The notes below the pieces were generated by a model, which made no database searches, was not told where the DNA came from, and saw only the letters and a program-made list of their open reading frames with translations. The translations under genes and the position numbers were made by a program. A stretch of 64,000 nucleotides of DNA. It comes from DASRAJ01 sp035638255. Lineage in GTDB: Bacteria > Bacteroidota > Bacteroidia > Chitinophagales > UBA10324. The DNA lies in contig DASRAJ010000095.1 in assembly GCA_035638255.1 (NCBI GenBank), forward strand, positions 1 to 64,000. The letters run 5' to 3'. Shown one piece after another: positions 1 through 9,376 of this stretch; the first letter of the stretch is position 1; every line of letters starts with the position of its first letter.

Positions 1-1391
1 ACAAGCTTTCCATTCACATCATACAATGCGATGGTGAGTGATTCATTTTTTGTGAGGGTGTATTCGAGGGTTTCGGTTTGTTGGATGGGATTGGGATAGA
101 TGAGAGGGGAAGATTGGGAGGAAGAAAAATTGAGAATACCAATATTTAAACCGGAGAGATAGCGCACCAAAGCCACGCCCTCGAAGGTTGCGTTTCCTGC
201 AGCAACTATTTTTCCATCAGGTTGTATAGCGATTGAATTCGGCTCAGAGTAGCCGCCAACGGGATTTGTTTTGCCATAGTTGCCGAAACCATAATCCAAA
301 GAGCCATTGATATTGTATCGGTTTAAAACAAAACCATTCTGGAATGATGTGTTTCCTGCGGCTACAATTTTTCCATCCGGTTGGATTACAACTGAATTTG
401 CGCCATCCTGATATGAACCATTATCGGTAGTTACCTTGCCATCTGTACCGAAACTATTATCAAGTGTACCGTCGGTATTATACCGAACCAAAGTAAAGTC
501 CTCATAGGTATTGCTCCAGGAGACGCCCGCTGCCACAATTTTCTGATCAGATTGTACTGCAAGAGCGTTAATCCAGGAACCGTACAAACCAATAGAAGTA
601 ATCACTTTCCCGTCAACTCCGAAGCTGTTATCAAGAGTAGCATCTGCATTATATCGAACCAAAGCGAAATAAGAAGTGGTACCGTCGTTTGAGCTTCCTG
701 CCTCAATAATTTTTCCATCGGACTGGATTGCCACCGATGTTGCACCATCGTTTAAATTAAACGCAGTTATTACTATTCCATCAGTACTTAAGCTGCTATC
801 AAGAGAGCCATCAATATTGTATCGGGCCAGAACAAAATGACCACCAAAAATTCCATCGTCAGATGATGTACCCGCTACAACAATTTTCCCATCAGATTGT
901 ACAGCCACAGCAGAGGCAAAGCTTCCATCGGAATCAATTTCTGTGAGTACTTTGCCGTCTGTACCAAAACCAGTATCAAGAGTACCATCAGTATTAAAGC
1001 GAACCAAAGCGAAATCATCCCTGCTGCCGTTGTATGAGACTCCGGCTTCTATGATTTTTCCATCGGGTTGCACCGCTACCGAGTATACCGCTTCTGAGTA
1101 AGAACTATCAGCAGTTATAACAACACCATCGTTGCTAAAGCTGCTATCAGGAGTGCCATCACTATTAAATCTGGCTAAAGCAAAGTCACCATCATAGGGA
1201 CCGTTGGCTGATGCTCCTGCTACTACAATTTTACCATCGGATTGAATTGCTATTGAAAATGCTACATCATTTATACCAATGGAAATAGGTACAATTCCAT
1301 CTCCGCCAAACGTACTATCCAACTCCCCCGCCTGTGCAAACACAGTAGCAGAAAAAATTGTGAAGATGATAATTGCAGAGAGTGATTTCAT
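1..1391 (-). CDS. Delta-60-repeat T9SS-secreted protein, paralogue 1 (3' end cut by window edge)
   Basis: The gene reads from an ATG at 1391 off the left edge, so about 463 codons are visible and the last part of the sorting domain is missing. The N-terminus MKSLSAIIIFTIFSATVFAQ is a clear Sec signal peptide. Seven LDxxFGxxG repeat cores follow, each tied to a xQPDGKIVxAG strand and a FALxRYN strand, the signature of the delta-60 repeat family (TIGR02608-like). The visible C-terminal part has the IYPNPIQQTETLEYTL start of a T9SS type A sorting domain. It is the most 3' visible member of a co-directional array, 14 bases after the next paralogue's stop. Surface or extracellular location is inferred; the ligand is unknown. 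Confidence 0.9.
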   Translation of the reverse strand, partial: MKSLSAIIIFTIFSATVFAQAGELDSTFGGDGIVPISIGINDVAFSIAIQSDGKIVVAGASANGPYDGDFALARFNSDGTPDSSFSNDGVVITADSSYSEAVYSVAVQPDGKIIEAGVSYNGSRDDFALVRFNTDGTLDTGFGTDGKVLTEIDSDGSFASAVAVQSDGKIVVAGTSSDDGIFGGHFVLARYNIDGSLDSSLSTDGIVITAFNLNDGATSVAIQSDGKIIEAGSSNDGTTSYFALVRYNADATLDNSFGVDGKVITSIGLYGSWINALAVQSDQKIVAAGVSWSNTYEDFTLVRYNTDGTLDNSFGTDGKVTTDNGSYQDGANSVVIQPDGKIVAAGNTSFQNGFVLNRYNINGSLDYGFGNYGKTNPVGGYSEPNSIAIQPDGKIVAAGNATFEGVALVRYLSGLNIGILNFSSSQSSPLIYPNPIQQTETLEYTLTKNESLTIALYDVNGKL

Positions 1392-1405
1392 CTAAAGTTT
1401 TGAGT

Positions 1406-2965
1406 TTATTGCTTCATCATTTTCACGGTCATCTTCTCCGAGCCATTGCTGAGTGTGAGAAAATAATTCCCTGAAGTAAGCTCACCGATGCTGAGTATTT
1501 CTTTGTGAGCTCCTGCGGTACGCTGTTCATTCGAAATAAAATTCCTGACAAGCTTTCCATTCACATCATACAATGCGATGGTGAGTGATTCATTTTTTGT
1601 GAGGGTGAATTCGAGGGTTTCGGTTTGGTGGATGGGATTGGGGTAGATGAGCGGAGAAGATGGACAGGAAGAAAAGTTGAGGATGCCGACATTCAATCCG
1701 GAGAGATAGCGGGCTAAAGCAATACTGGCGGAAAATGTATCTAAGGCAGCTAATGAGCTTCCTGCCATTACAATTTTTCCATCGGGTTGAATGGTCATGT
1801 GAGTCCCCCAATCCTGACTCGAGTCAAAGTCACTGGTTACTTTGCCGCCGCTGCCGAAGCTATTGTCGAGGGTTCCATCTTTGTTGTATCGAACCAAAGC
1901 AAAGTCAGCATCAAGCGTATTACTAATTGAATAACCACTCGCAACAATTTTGTCGTCAAGCTGTATTGCCACAGAGGAGGCTCGATCATCACCCGAACCA
2001 ATGGCGGTGATCACTTTTCCGTTAATGCCAAAGCTGCTGTCGGGAACACCTTCAGTAGTGTATCGCACTAAACCGAAGTCTATAGTTGTTCCGTTCCAGC
2101 AATATCCTGCTTCTACAATTTTTCCATCAGATTGAATTGCCACAGAATACGCCTCCTCGTCATCACTCGAACCAATGGTAGTAAGTACTTTGCCGTAAGT
2201 GCCGAATGTACTGTCAAGAGTACCATCTGTGTTGTATCTTATCAAACTGAAATAAGTTTGATACATCATGAGATTGGATGAGTACCCTGCTTCAATAATT
2301 TTTCCGTCGGGTTGCACTGTCACTGCGAATGCCCAATCGTCGCTCAATCCAAAATCGGTAGTAACTTTTCCATTTGTGCCGAAGCTGCTGTCAAGCGCAC
2401 CATTAGTATTGTAACGAACCAAAGCAAAGTCAACATTGAAGCCGTTGTTTGCAACTCCGGCTGCTACAATTTTGCTGTTGGGCTGAATAGCTACAGAGAA
2501 CGCAATACCTCCACCCGAACCAATACCACCGGTAGTCACTATTCCATTATTACCGAAGGTGGCATCAAGAGCACCATCTGTATTATACCGGGCCACGGCG
2601 AAACCTGGGCTCGATTGTCCTGCCGCTATAATTTTGCCATCGGGTTGAATTGCTACCGCGTATGCTTCATCAAGCACCCCAATGGCAGTGATCACTTTGC
2701 CATCAATACCAAAACTACTATCGAGAGCACCATTACTTTTAAATCGAAGCAACCCGAAGTCATTGTTTGCTCCATTGAATGAAACTCCCGCTGTAACAAT
2801 TTTCCCGTCAGGTTGTATGGCAATTGATTCCGGACCAATCCAGTGTGGGCCATTGTGAATGATTACTTTGCCGTATGTACCAAACGAACTATCCAATTCC
2901 CCCGCCTGCGCAAATACAGCCGCAGAAAAAAATGTGATAATGATAATTAAGGAGAGTGATTTCAA
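1406..2965 (-). CDS. Delta-60-repeat T9SS-secreted protein, paralogue 2
   Basis: 519 residues. Signal peptide at 1-19 (MKSLSLIIIITFFSAAVFAQ), then seven delta-60 repeats with cores such as LDSSFGTYGKV, LDATFGNNGIV and LDNSFGSGGKV, then an unpaired FSASIALARYLSG strand and a T9SS type A domain over roughly the last 85 residues. The unpaired last strand next to an unpaired first core fits a closed propeller in which the N-terminus completes the last blade. The first 60 bases of the window recur exactly at 1548-1607 in this gene's sorting-domain region, so the 3' ends of paralogues 1 and 2 are almost unchanged in DNA. Only 14 bases separate it from paralogue 1, consistent with cotranscription. 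Confidence 0.93.
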   Translation of the reverse strand: MKSLSLIIIITFFSAAVFAQAGELDSSFGTYGKVIIHNGPHWIGPESIAIQPDGKIVTAGVSFNGANNDFGLLRFKSNGALDSSFGIDGKVITAIGVLDEAYAVAIQPDGKIIAAGQSSPGFAVARYNTDGALDATFGNNGIVTTGGIGSGGGIAFSVAIQPNSKIVAAGVANNGFNVDFALVRYNTNGALDSSFGTNGKVTTDFGLSDDWAFAVTVQPDGKIIEAGYSSNLMMYQTYFSLIRYNTDGTLDSTFGTYGKVLTTIGSSDDEEAYSVAIQSDGKIVEAGYCWNGTTIDFGLVRYTTEGVPDSSFGINGKVITAIGSGDDRASSVAIQLDDKIVASGYSISNTLDADFALVRYNKDGTLDNSFGSGGKVTSDFDSSQDWGTHMTIQPDGKIVMAGSSLAALDTFSASIALARYLSGLNVGILNFSSCPSSPLIYPNPIHQTETLEFTLTKNESLTIALYDVNGKLVRNFISNEQRTAGAHKEILSIGELTSGNYFLTLSNGSEKMTVKMMKQ

Positions 2966-2984
2966 TTTGAAACAGTTTTTAAAT

Positions 2985-4541
2985 TTATTGTTTCACCATT
3001 TTCACACTCATCTTCTGTGAGCCATTGCTGAGTGTAAGAAAATAATTTCCTGAAGTCAGCTCGCCGATGTTGAGTGTTTCTTTGTGCTCACCTGCCGCGC
3101 GCTGTTCATTCGAAATAAAATTCCTGATCAGCTCTCCATTCACATCATACAGCGCGATGGTGAGTGATTCATTTTTTTCGAGAGTGTATTCGAGCGTTTC
3201 GGTTTGGTGGATGGGGTTGGGGTAAATGAGCGGGGAAGATTCGGAAGAAGAGAAATTGATAACGCCTAAAGCCAACCCCGAGAGATAGCGGGCTAAAGCG
3301 AAGGTATATTGCCCCCCGCTGCTTGAGTATCCTGCGGCCACAATTTTCCCATCGGGTTGTATTGCTGCCGACCATGCCTGATCATCTTCAGAACCAATTG
3401 CAGTGGTTACCACGCCGTCTGCGCTAAAGGTGCTGTCAAGAGTTCCATCAGTATCATATCGAACCAAAGCGAAGTCAAGATCAAAGTTGATACCTGTGGC
3501 TCCCATTGCTATAATTTTCCCGTCGGGTTGTATTGCGACCGAATATGCGAGATCATTGCCCGAAGAAATAGCAGTGGTTACCTGGCCTCCCGTGCCGAAG
3601 CTGGTATCGAGAGTGCCATCAGCATTATACCGGACTAAGGCGAAGTCACCATCGGTACCGTTGTGGGAGAATCCTGCCACTAAAATTTTCCCATCGGATT
3701 GTATTGCCACAGGATAAGCACGATCATCACCGGAACCAACAGCTGTGGTTACTTTGCCGCCGGTGCCGAAGCCGTTATCAAGAGTGCCATTGGTATTATA
3801 TCGAACCAAAGCGAAGTCATTGTCAATGCCGTTGAATGAGTATCCTGCTGCTACAATTTTCCCATCGGGTTGTATTGCCACAGAATATAAATCATCATCA
3901 CCGGAACCAATTGCAGTGGTTACTATGCCAGCAGTGCCGAAGCTGTTATCAAGAGTGCCGTCGGTATTGTATCGAATCAAAGCGAAGTCATCATCAGTTC
4001 CATTGTTTGTGTATCCTGCTGCCACAATTTCCCCATCGGTCTGCATTGCGACTGAAAATGCCTTATCATAGTCCAAACCAATAGCAGTGGTTACTTTGCC
4101 ATCAGTGCTGAAGGTGTTATCGAGAGTACCATCGGTATTGTACCGAACCAAAGCGAAGTCATAGGTGGTACCGATGGCTGAGTATCCTGCTGCTACAATT
4201 TTACCATCGGATTGTATTGCCACCGAGTATGCCGCGTCAGTGCCCGTACCAACGGCCGTGGTTAGTTTTCCGTTTGAACTGAAGCTGTTATCCAAGGACC
4301 CATTTGTATTGTACCGAACCAGTGCGAAGTCATAATTCGAACCGTTGAATGAGTACCCTGCCGCTACAATTTTACCATCGGGCTGCAGTGCGATTGAGTA
4401 TGCAAGATCCGAGACCGAGCCAAGGGCAGTAGTTAGTTTGCCGTCGGCACTAAAGGTGCTATCGAGGTTTCCAGCCTGTGCAGAGGATGTATTAGTTAGT
4501 GCTGTGAGAAGAATGGTGAAAAGAAAATTTAGTTTTTTCAT
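2985..4541 (-). CDS. Delta-60-repeat T9SS-secreted protein, paralogue 3
   Basis: 518 residues from the ATG at 4541. An in-frame ATG at 4604 would add 21 residues ahead of the signal peptide; I chose 4541 because MKKLNFLFTILLTALTNTSSAQ is then a proper leader. This leader differs from the MKSLSAIII/MKTLSAIII type shared by most of the array. Seven repeats follow, the most regular of the set (for example DFALVRYNTDGTLDNSFGT), and a T9SS type A domain ending KMSVKMVKQ. The 98 bases upstream, before paralogue 4's stop, form one of the widest gaps in the array and could hold an internal promoter, although I see no clear TAnnTTTG box there. Confidence 0.92.
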   Translation of the reverse strand: MKKLNFLFTILLTALTNTSSAQAGNLDSTFSADGKLTTALGSVSDLAYSIALQPDGKIVAAGYSFNGSNYDFALVRYNTNGSLDNSFSSNGKLTTAVGTGTDAAYSVAIQSDGKIVAAGYSAIGTTYDFALVRYNTDGTLDNTFSTDGKVTTAIGLDYDKAFSVAMQTDGEIVAAGYTNNGTDDDFALIRYNTDGTLDNSFGTAGIVTTAIGSGDDDLYSVAIQPDGKIVAAGYSFNGIDNDFALVRYNTNGTLDNGFGTGGKVTTAVGSGDDRAYPVAIQSDGKILVAGFSHNGTDGDFALVRYNADGTLDTSFGTGGQVTTAISSGNDLAYSVAIQPDGKIIAMGATGINFDLDFALVRYDTDGTLDSTFSADGVVTTAIGSEDDQAWSAAIQPDGKIVAAGYSSSGGQYTFALARYLSGLALGVINFSSSESSPLIYPNPIHQTETLEYTLEKNESLTIALYDVNGELIRNFISNEQRAAGEHKETLNIGELTSGNYFLTLSNGSQKMSVKMVKQ

Positions 4542-4639
4542 TCGGGAGTATTTTGGTAATGATGAGTGCAGAGAAATGATCTCATTTGGAAAACATTTCT
4601 CCAACCAAATGTAGCTGAAACCTTTTAAGCGAAGGGGAA

Positions 4640-6190
4640 TTATTGCTTCACTACTTTCACCGTCATCTTTTGTGAGCCATTGCTGACCGTGAGAAAATAA
4701 TTTCCTGGAGCAACTTCACCGATGTTAAGCGTTTCTTTATGCGCACCTGATGCGCGCTCTTCATTCGAAATAAAATTCCTGATCAGCTTTCCATTCACAT
4801 CATACAATGCGATGGTGAGTGATTCATTTTGTGTGAGGGTGTATTCGAGTGTTTCGTTTTGGTGAATGGGGTTTGGGTAGATAACGGGAGAAGGTTGAGG
4901 TGAAGAGAAATTGAGAATGCCAATATTTAAACCCGAGAGATAACGCGCCAGGGCAAAGTCGTCTTCTGTTGTATTTCCCAGGTATCCTGCTGCTACGATT
5001 TTTCCATCAGGCTCCAGCGCCAGTGAATACACCACATCGCTGGATAAACCAATTTCTGTAGTCACCTTGCCATTGTTCCCGAAGCTGCTGTCGGGAGTAC
5101 CATCAATATTATATCGCACTAATGCGAAGTCCCCATTCAGGCCATTCGATATAGTTCCGGCTTCTATAATTTTTCCATCGGGCTGTATGGCTATCGCATA
5201 GGTCCAACCACCTGTGGCTCCAACTTCAGTAGTTACTTTGCCACCATTCCCGAAGCTATTGTCAAACGTGCCATCCGTATTGTACCGAACTAAAGCAAAA
5301 TCAGGATACGTGCCGCTGTATGAATATCCTGCCTGGACAATTTTTCCATCGGGTTGAATTGCTGCTGACCATCCCACATCATCACCTGATCCTATATCGG
5401 TGATTACTTTGCCTCCTGAACCGAAACTGTTATCAAGTGTACCATCAGGAGTATATCGCACTAAAGCAAAAGCAAACGTTGAACCGTTGCCACAGTTTCC
5501 TCCTGCTACAATTTTTCCGTCGGTTTGAAGTGCAAGTGACCTTACCTGGCTATTGTTTGAACCTATCACTGTAGTTACTTTTCCATCAGTACTGAAGCTA
5601 TTATCAAGTGTGCCATTAGCATTATATCGCGCCAAAGCAAAGTATCTGTTTGAACCATTGTATGAATATCCTGCGACAACAATCTTTCCATCAGGTTGTA
5701 TGGTTATCGAGTATACTTTATCATCATGCAATCCGATCGCAGTGGTTACCTTTCCGTCAGTGCTGAAGCTGCTGTCAAGAGAGCCATCTGTATTATATCG
5801 TACCAATGCAAAGTAATCTTCAGGACCATTGGTGGAAAATCCTGCTGCTACAATTTTCCCATCAGGTTGAATTGCTGCGGCGTATGCCTGGTCATTAGTT
5901 CCGCCAACAGCAGTGGTTACTTTACCATCAGTATTGAAGGTGCTATCGAACGAACCATCCTCATTGTATCGAACCAAAGCAAATTCAATAGTTGTACCGC
6001 CAGATGAATATCCTGTCGCCACAATTTTTCCATCAGCCTGAACCGCCACCGAGTACGCCAAATCATTAGACTGACCAATAGCAGTACTTACTTTGCCATC
6101 GCCACTAAACGTACTATCCAGAGTTCCGTCCTGTGCAAATGCAGCAGCAGAAAAAAAAGTGATTAGGATAATTGCGGAGAGTGATTTCAT
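4640..6190 (-). CDS. Delta-60-repeat T9SS-secreted protein, paralogue 4
   Basis: 516 residues. Signal peptide MKSLSAIILITFFSAAAFAQ, seven delta-60 repeats (cores LDSTFSGDGKV, FDSTFNTDGKV, LDSSFSTDGKV, LDNSFSTDGKV, LDNSFGSGGKV, FDNSFGNGGKV, PDSSFGNNGKV) and a T9SS type A sorting domain. Its sorting domain reads HQNETLEYTLTQNESL, a slightly different version from the HQTETLEYTLTKNESL form in most paralogues. It starts 18 bases after the end of paralogue 5. Function beyond a likely extracellular propeller is not predictable from sequence. Confidence 0.92.
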   Translation of the reverse strand: MKSLSAIILITFFSAAAFAQDGTLDSTFSGDGKVSTAIGQSNDLAYSVAVQADGKIVATGYSSGGTTIEFALVRYNEDGSFDSTFNTDGKVTTAVGGTNDQAYAAAIQPDGKIVAAGFSTNGPEDYFALVRYNTDGSLDSSFSTDGKVTTAIGLHDDKVYSITIQPDGKIVVAGYSYNGSNRYFALARYNANGTLDNSFSTDGKVTTVIGSNNSQVRSLALQTDGKIVAGGNCGNGSTFAFALVRYTPDGTLDNSFGSGGKVITDIGSGDDVGWSAAIQPDGKIVQAGYSYSGTYPDFALVRYNTDGTFDNSFGNGGKVTTEVGATGGWTYAIAIQPDGKIIEAGTISNGLNGDFALVRYNIDGTPDSSFGNNGKVTTEIGLSSDVVYSLALEPDGKIVAAGYLGNTTEDDFALARYLSGLNIGILNFSSPQPSPVIYPNPIHQNETLEYTLTQNESLTIALYDVNGKLIRNFISNEERASGAHKETLNIGEVAPGNYFLTVSNGSQKMTVKVVKQ

Positions 6191-6208
6191 TTGAAAAAGT
6201 TTTGAAGT

Positions 6209-7786
6209 CTATTGCTTCACCATTTTCACACTCATCTTTTGCTCGCCGTTGCTGATAGTGAGAAAATAATTTCCTGAATGCAACTCACCGATGTTGAGTG
6301 TTTCTTTGTGTGCTCCCACCGCGCGTTGTTCATTCGAAATAAAATTCCTGATCAGCTTTCCATTCACATCATACAGTGCGATGGTGAGGGATTCATTTTT
6401 TGTGAGGGTGTATTCGAGGGTTTCGGTTTGGTGGATGGGATTGGGGTAGATGAGCGGGGAATTTTGAGGGGAAGAAAAATTTACCATGCCAACATTTAAT
6501 CCCGATAGGTAGCGAGCTAATGCAAAACCACCATTAGTACCGGCGGTTGAATATCCTACTGCTACAATTCTTCCATCGGTTTGCATCGCCACCGAGTATG
6601 CCCCATCAACGCACGAATCAAAATCAGTGGTTAATATCCCTGTTACGTTAAAGCTGCTGTCAAGAGTACCGTTGATATTGTATCGAACTAAAGCGAAGTC
6701 ATCATGCAAACCGTTGGAGTATCCTGCTGCAACAATTTTCCCGTCCGGTTGTATTACCAGGGAGAATGCCTCGTCCACGCTCGAGTCTACAGCAGTTCTT
6801 ACAATACCGTCTGTACCGAAGCTGCTATCAAGAGTACCATCAGTCTTATATCGAACCAGGGCGAAGTCAAGATCTTCATTGTAGTATGCATATCCAATGT
6901 ACAAGAATCCTGCTGCGACAATTTTTCCATCAGTTTGTATTGCCACCGCCGATGCCCCATCATTGCCTGAAGTAATTGCTGTGATTACTTTGCCGTCTGT
7001 GCCAAAGTTGCTATCAGGAGTACCATCAGTATTATAGCGAACCAAACTAAAGTTATTATCCGTGCCACCCACCCACGCAATTCCTGCTACTACAATTTTC
7101 CCATCCGGCTGTAGCGCTGTCGAGAATGCCTTACCGCCACTTGTACCAACAACAGTAGCCACTTCCCCACTTGTGCCAAAGCTGCTATCAAGAGTACCAT
7201 CAATATTATAGCGAACCAAAGCGAAGTCATAACCTGAACTGTTGTATGCATATCCTGCTGCAATAACTTTTCCATCGGGCTGTATTGCCATCGAGTTTGC
7301 TCCATCATGGTACGAACCAAAAGCAGTTGTCAGTTTACCACCTGTGCCGAAACTGTTATCAAGAGAGCCATCAGGATTATATCGAACCAAAGCGAAGTCA
7401 TCATCAAAACCGTTGTATGAGTAACCTGCTGCTACAATCTTTCCATCCGTTTGTATTGCCACAGAGCGTGCCTCATCATCATAATTAATCACATTAATTA
7501 CAGTAGTTACTTTACCGCCTGTGCCGAAGCTATTGTCAAGAGTTCCATCTATATTATATCGAACGAGAGCGAAGTCCCTCCTATGCGCATAGTTTTCTGA
7601 ATAACCGGCAACAACAATTTTCTCATCAGATTGTATTGCGACCGAGTATCCCACATCGCTGCCAATGACATCAATATCAGTCGTCACCTTTCCATCCCCA
7701 CCAAACGTACTATCCAACTCCCCCGCCTGAGCAAATGCAGCAGCAGAAAAAAATACGATGATAATAATTGCTGAGAGTGTTTTCAT
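6209..7786 (-). CDS. Delta-60-repeat T9SS-secreted protein, paralogue 5
   Basis: 525 residues. Signal peptide MKTLSAIIIIVFFSAAAFAQ, then seven repeats with cores LDSTFGGDGKV through LDSSFNVTGIL. Extra residues between strands in repeat 5 (around the FLYIGYAYYNEDLDFAL segment) lengthen one loop compared with siblings, the kind of position where a propeller would vary its binding face. The C-terminal T9SS type A domain ends KMSVKMVKQ. Both flanking gaps are 18 bases, as expected within one transcription unit. Confidence 0.92.
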   Translation of the reverse strand: MKTLSAIIIIVFFSAAAFAQAGELDSTFGGDGKVTTDIDVIGSDVGYSVAIQSDEKIVVAGYSENYAHRRDFALVRYNIDGTLDNSFGTGGKVTTVINVINYDDEARSVAIQTDGKIVAAGYSYNGFDDDFALVRYNPDGSLDNSFGTGGKLTTAFGSYHDGANSMAIQPDGKVIAAGYAYNSSGYDFALVRYNIDGTLDSSFGTSGEVATVVGTSGGKAFSTALQPDGKIVVAGIAWVGGTDNNFSLVRYNTDGTPDSNFGTDGKVITAITSGNDGASAVAIQTDGKIVAAGFLYIGYAYYNEDLDFALVRYKTDGTLDSSFGTDGIVRTAVDSSVDEAFSLVIQPDGKIVAAGYSNGLHDDFALVRYNINGTLDSSFNVTGILTTDFDSCVDGAYSVAMQTDGRIVAVGYSTAGTNGGFALARYLSGLNVGMVNFSSPQNSPLIYPNPIHQTETLEYTLTKNESLTIALYDVNGKLIRNFISNEQRAVGAHKETLNIGELHSGNYFLTISNGEQKMSVKMVKQ

Positions 7787-7804
7787 TCGAAAGAGTTTTG
7801 AAAT

Positions 7805-9349
7805 TTATTGCTTCACCATTTTCACCGTCATCTTTTGTGAGCCGTTGCTGATAGTGAGAAAATAATTTCCTGAATGCAACGCACCGATGTTGAGCGTTTC
7901 TTTGTGTGCGCCTGCCGTCCGCTGTTCATTCGAAATAAAATTCCTGATCAGTTTTCCATTCACATCATACAATGCGATGGTGAGTGATTCATTTTTCGTG
8001 AGGGTGTATTCGAGGGTTTCGGTTTGGTGTATGGGGTTGGGGTAGATGAGAGAGGAAGCTGAAACAGGATTGAAGATTCCCAAGTTAAGGTCTGAAAGAA
8101 ACCTGGCAATAGAAATGTCTTCATTAAAATTTTTGGATGAATATCCTGAAACAACTATTCTTCCATCTGATTGAACCAGGATTTTACGTGCGTAATCATC
8201 ACTCGAATCAATATCTGTGAGCAATTTACCATTGCTACCAAAACTACTGTCTAAACTTCCGTCGGCGTTATATTGAACCAAAGCGAAATCAAGACCATAA
8301 CCCACTACTGATCCTGCTACAATTATTTTTCCGCTTGGTAAAATTGATGCTGATGCTGCAGTAGCATAGCCATTCGGAAAAGAGGTAATCACTTTTCCAT
8401 CTCCATTAAAACTAACATCAAGACTACCATCAACATTATAGCGTGCTAAGGCGAATTCATCATTTGATCCTCCGTCTCCGGTATAACCTACTGCTAAAAT
8501 TTTTCCGTCTGTTTGCAAGGAGATTGAAAGTATCCAATCATGCTGATTTCCGATACCAGTAGTTACTATGCCATTTGTTCCGAAGGTTGGATCCAGCGTG
8601 CCATTGGTTGTGTACCTTGCCATCGCAAAATCATCGTTAGTTCCGTTAAATGCATATCCGGCTTCTAAGATCTTACCATCAGGTTGAATGACAACAGCAT
8701 AAGCATCATCAACGCCTGTGCTAATTGCTGTTACAACTTTTCCGCCTGTGCCGAAACTACTATCAAAAGTTCCAATCTCATTGTAACGAAGTAAAGCGAA
8801 ATTATAGTCAGTACCTGTTTCTGTAAATCCCGCCACAAGAATTTTATTATCCGATTGCAACGCAATTGCAAAACCCCTGTCATCGGCGGTTCCAATCATG
8901 GAAACTACCTTTCCATTATTGCCAAAACCCGAATCAAGAGAACCATCCGGATTGCATCGAACTAAGGCAACATCATATCCTCCGGCATTCCAGGTATATC
9001 CTGCAACTATTATTTTCCCATTATCCTGAATTGCTACTGAACGCCCATAATCACCTGAAGAACCTACAGCAATTGAATCTATTCCATCAGAATCAAAACT
9101 GGTGTCAAGATACCCATCTGTATTGTATCTAAGCAGGACGATATCATTATTGGTTCCGTTATAGGAATTTCCAACTAATATAACTTTTCCATCCGTTTGC
9201 AGTTCCATCGAAAATGACACATCATCGCTGTCTCCAATTGCAATAATAGCTTTTCCATCTTGTGAGAATGTACTATCTAATGTAACGGCCTGAGCAAATG
9301 CAGCAGAAGAAAAAAAAGTGATGATGATAATTGCGGAGAGTGATTTCAT
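7805..9349 (-). CDS. Delta-60-repeat T9SS-secreted protein, paralogue 6
   Basis: 514 residues. Signal peptide MKSLSAIIIITFFSSAAFAQ, seven repeats (cores LDSTFSQDGKA, LDTSFDSDGID, LDSGFGNNGKV, FDSSFGTGGKV, LDPTFGTNGIV, LDVSFNGDGKV, LDSSFGSNGKL) and a canonical T9SS domain. The repeats diverge more from the consensus than in paralogues 3-5, with VLLRYN and VQYN variants, while the sorting-domain DNA stays near identical to its siblings. It lies 27 bases after the stop of paralogue 7. Confidence 0.92.
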   Translation of the reverse strand: MKSLSAIIIITFFSSAAFAQAVTLDSTFSQDGKAIIAIGDSDDVSFSMELQTDGKVILVGNSYNGTNNDIVLLRYNTDGYLDTSFDSDGIDSIAVGSSGDYGRSVAIQDNGKIIVAGYTWNAGGYDVALVRCNPDGSLDSGFGNNGKVVSMIGTADDRGFAIALQSDNKILVAGFTETGTDYNFALLRYNEIGTFDSSFGTGGKVVTAISTGVDDAYAVVIQPDGKILEAGYAFNGTNDDFAMARYTTNGTLDPTFGTNGIVTTGIGNQHDWILSISLQTDGKILAVGYTGDGGSNDEFALARYNVDGSLDVSFNGDGKVITSFPNGYATAASASILPSGKIIVAGSVVGYGLDFALVQYNADGSLDSSFGSNGKLLTDIDSSDDYARKILVQSDGRIVVSGYSSKNFNEDISIARFLSDLNLGIFNPVSASSLIYPNPIHQTETLEYTLTKNESLTIALYDVNGKLIRNFISNEQRTAGAHKETLNIGALHSGNYFLTISNGSQKMTVKMVKQ

Positions 9350-9376
9350 GAGGTGTGTATGTTGAAAGTTTCTTTT

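Noticed and set aside
2312..2782. Plus-strand open frame of 156 codons opposite delta-60 paralogue 2
   Set aside because: It is antisense to a clear repeat gene. Similar plus-strand frames occur opposite all paralogues because the repeats are codon-periodic; there is no leader or domain.
4542..4604. Longer start for delta-60 paralogue 3
   Set aside because: The extra residues precede a complete signal peptide; no sibling has such an extension.
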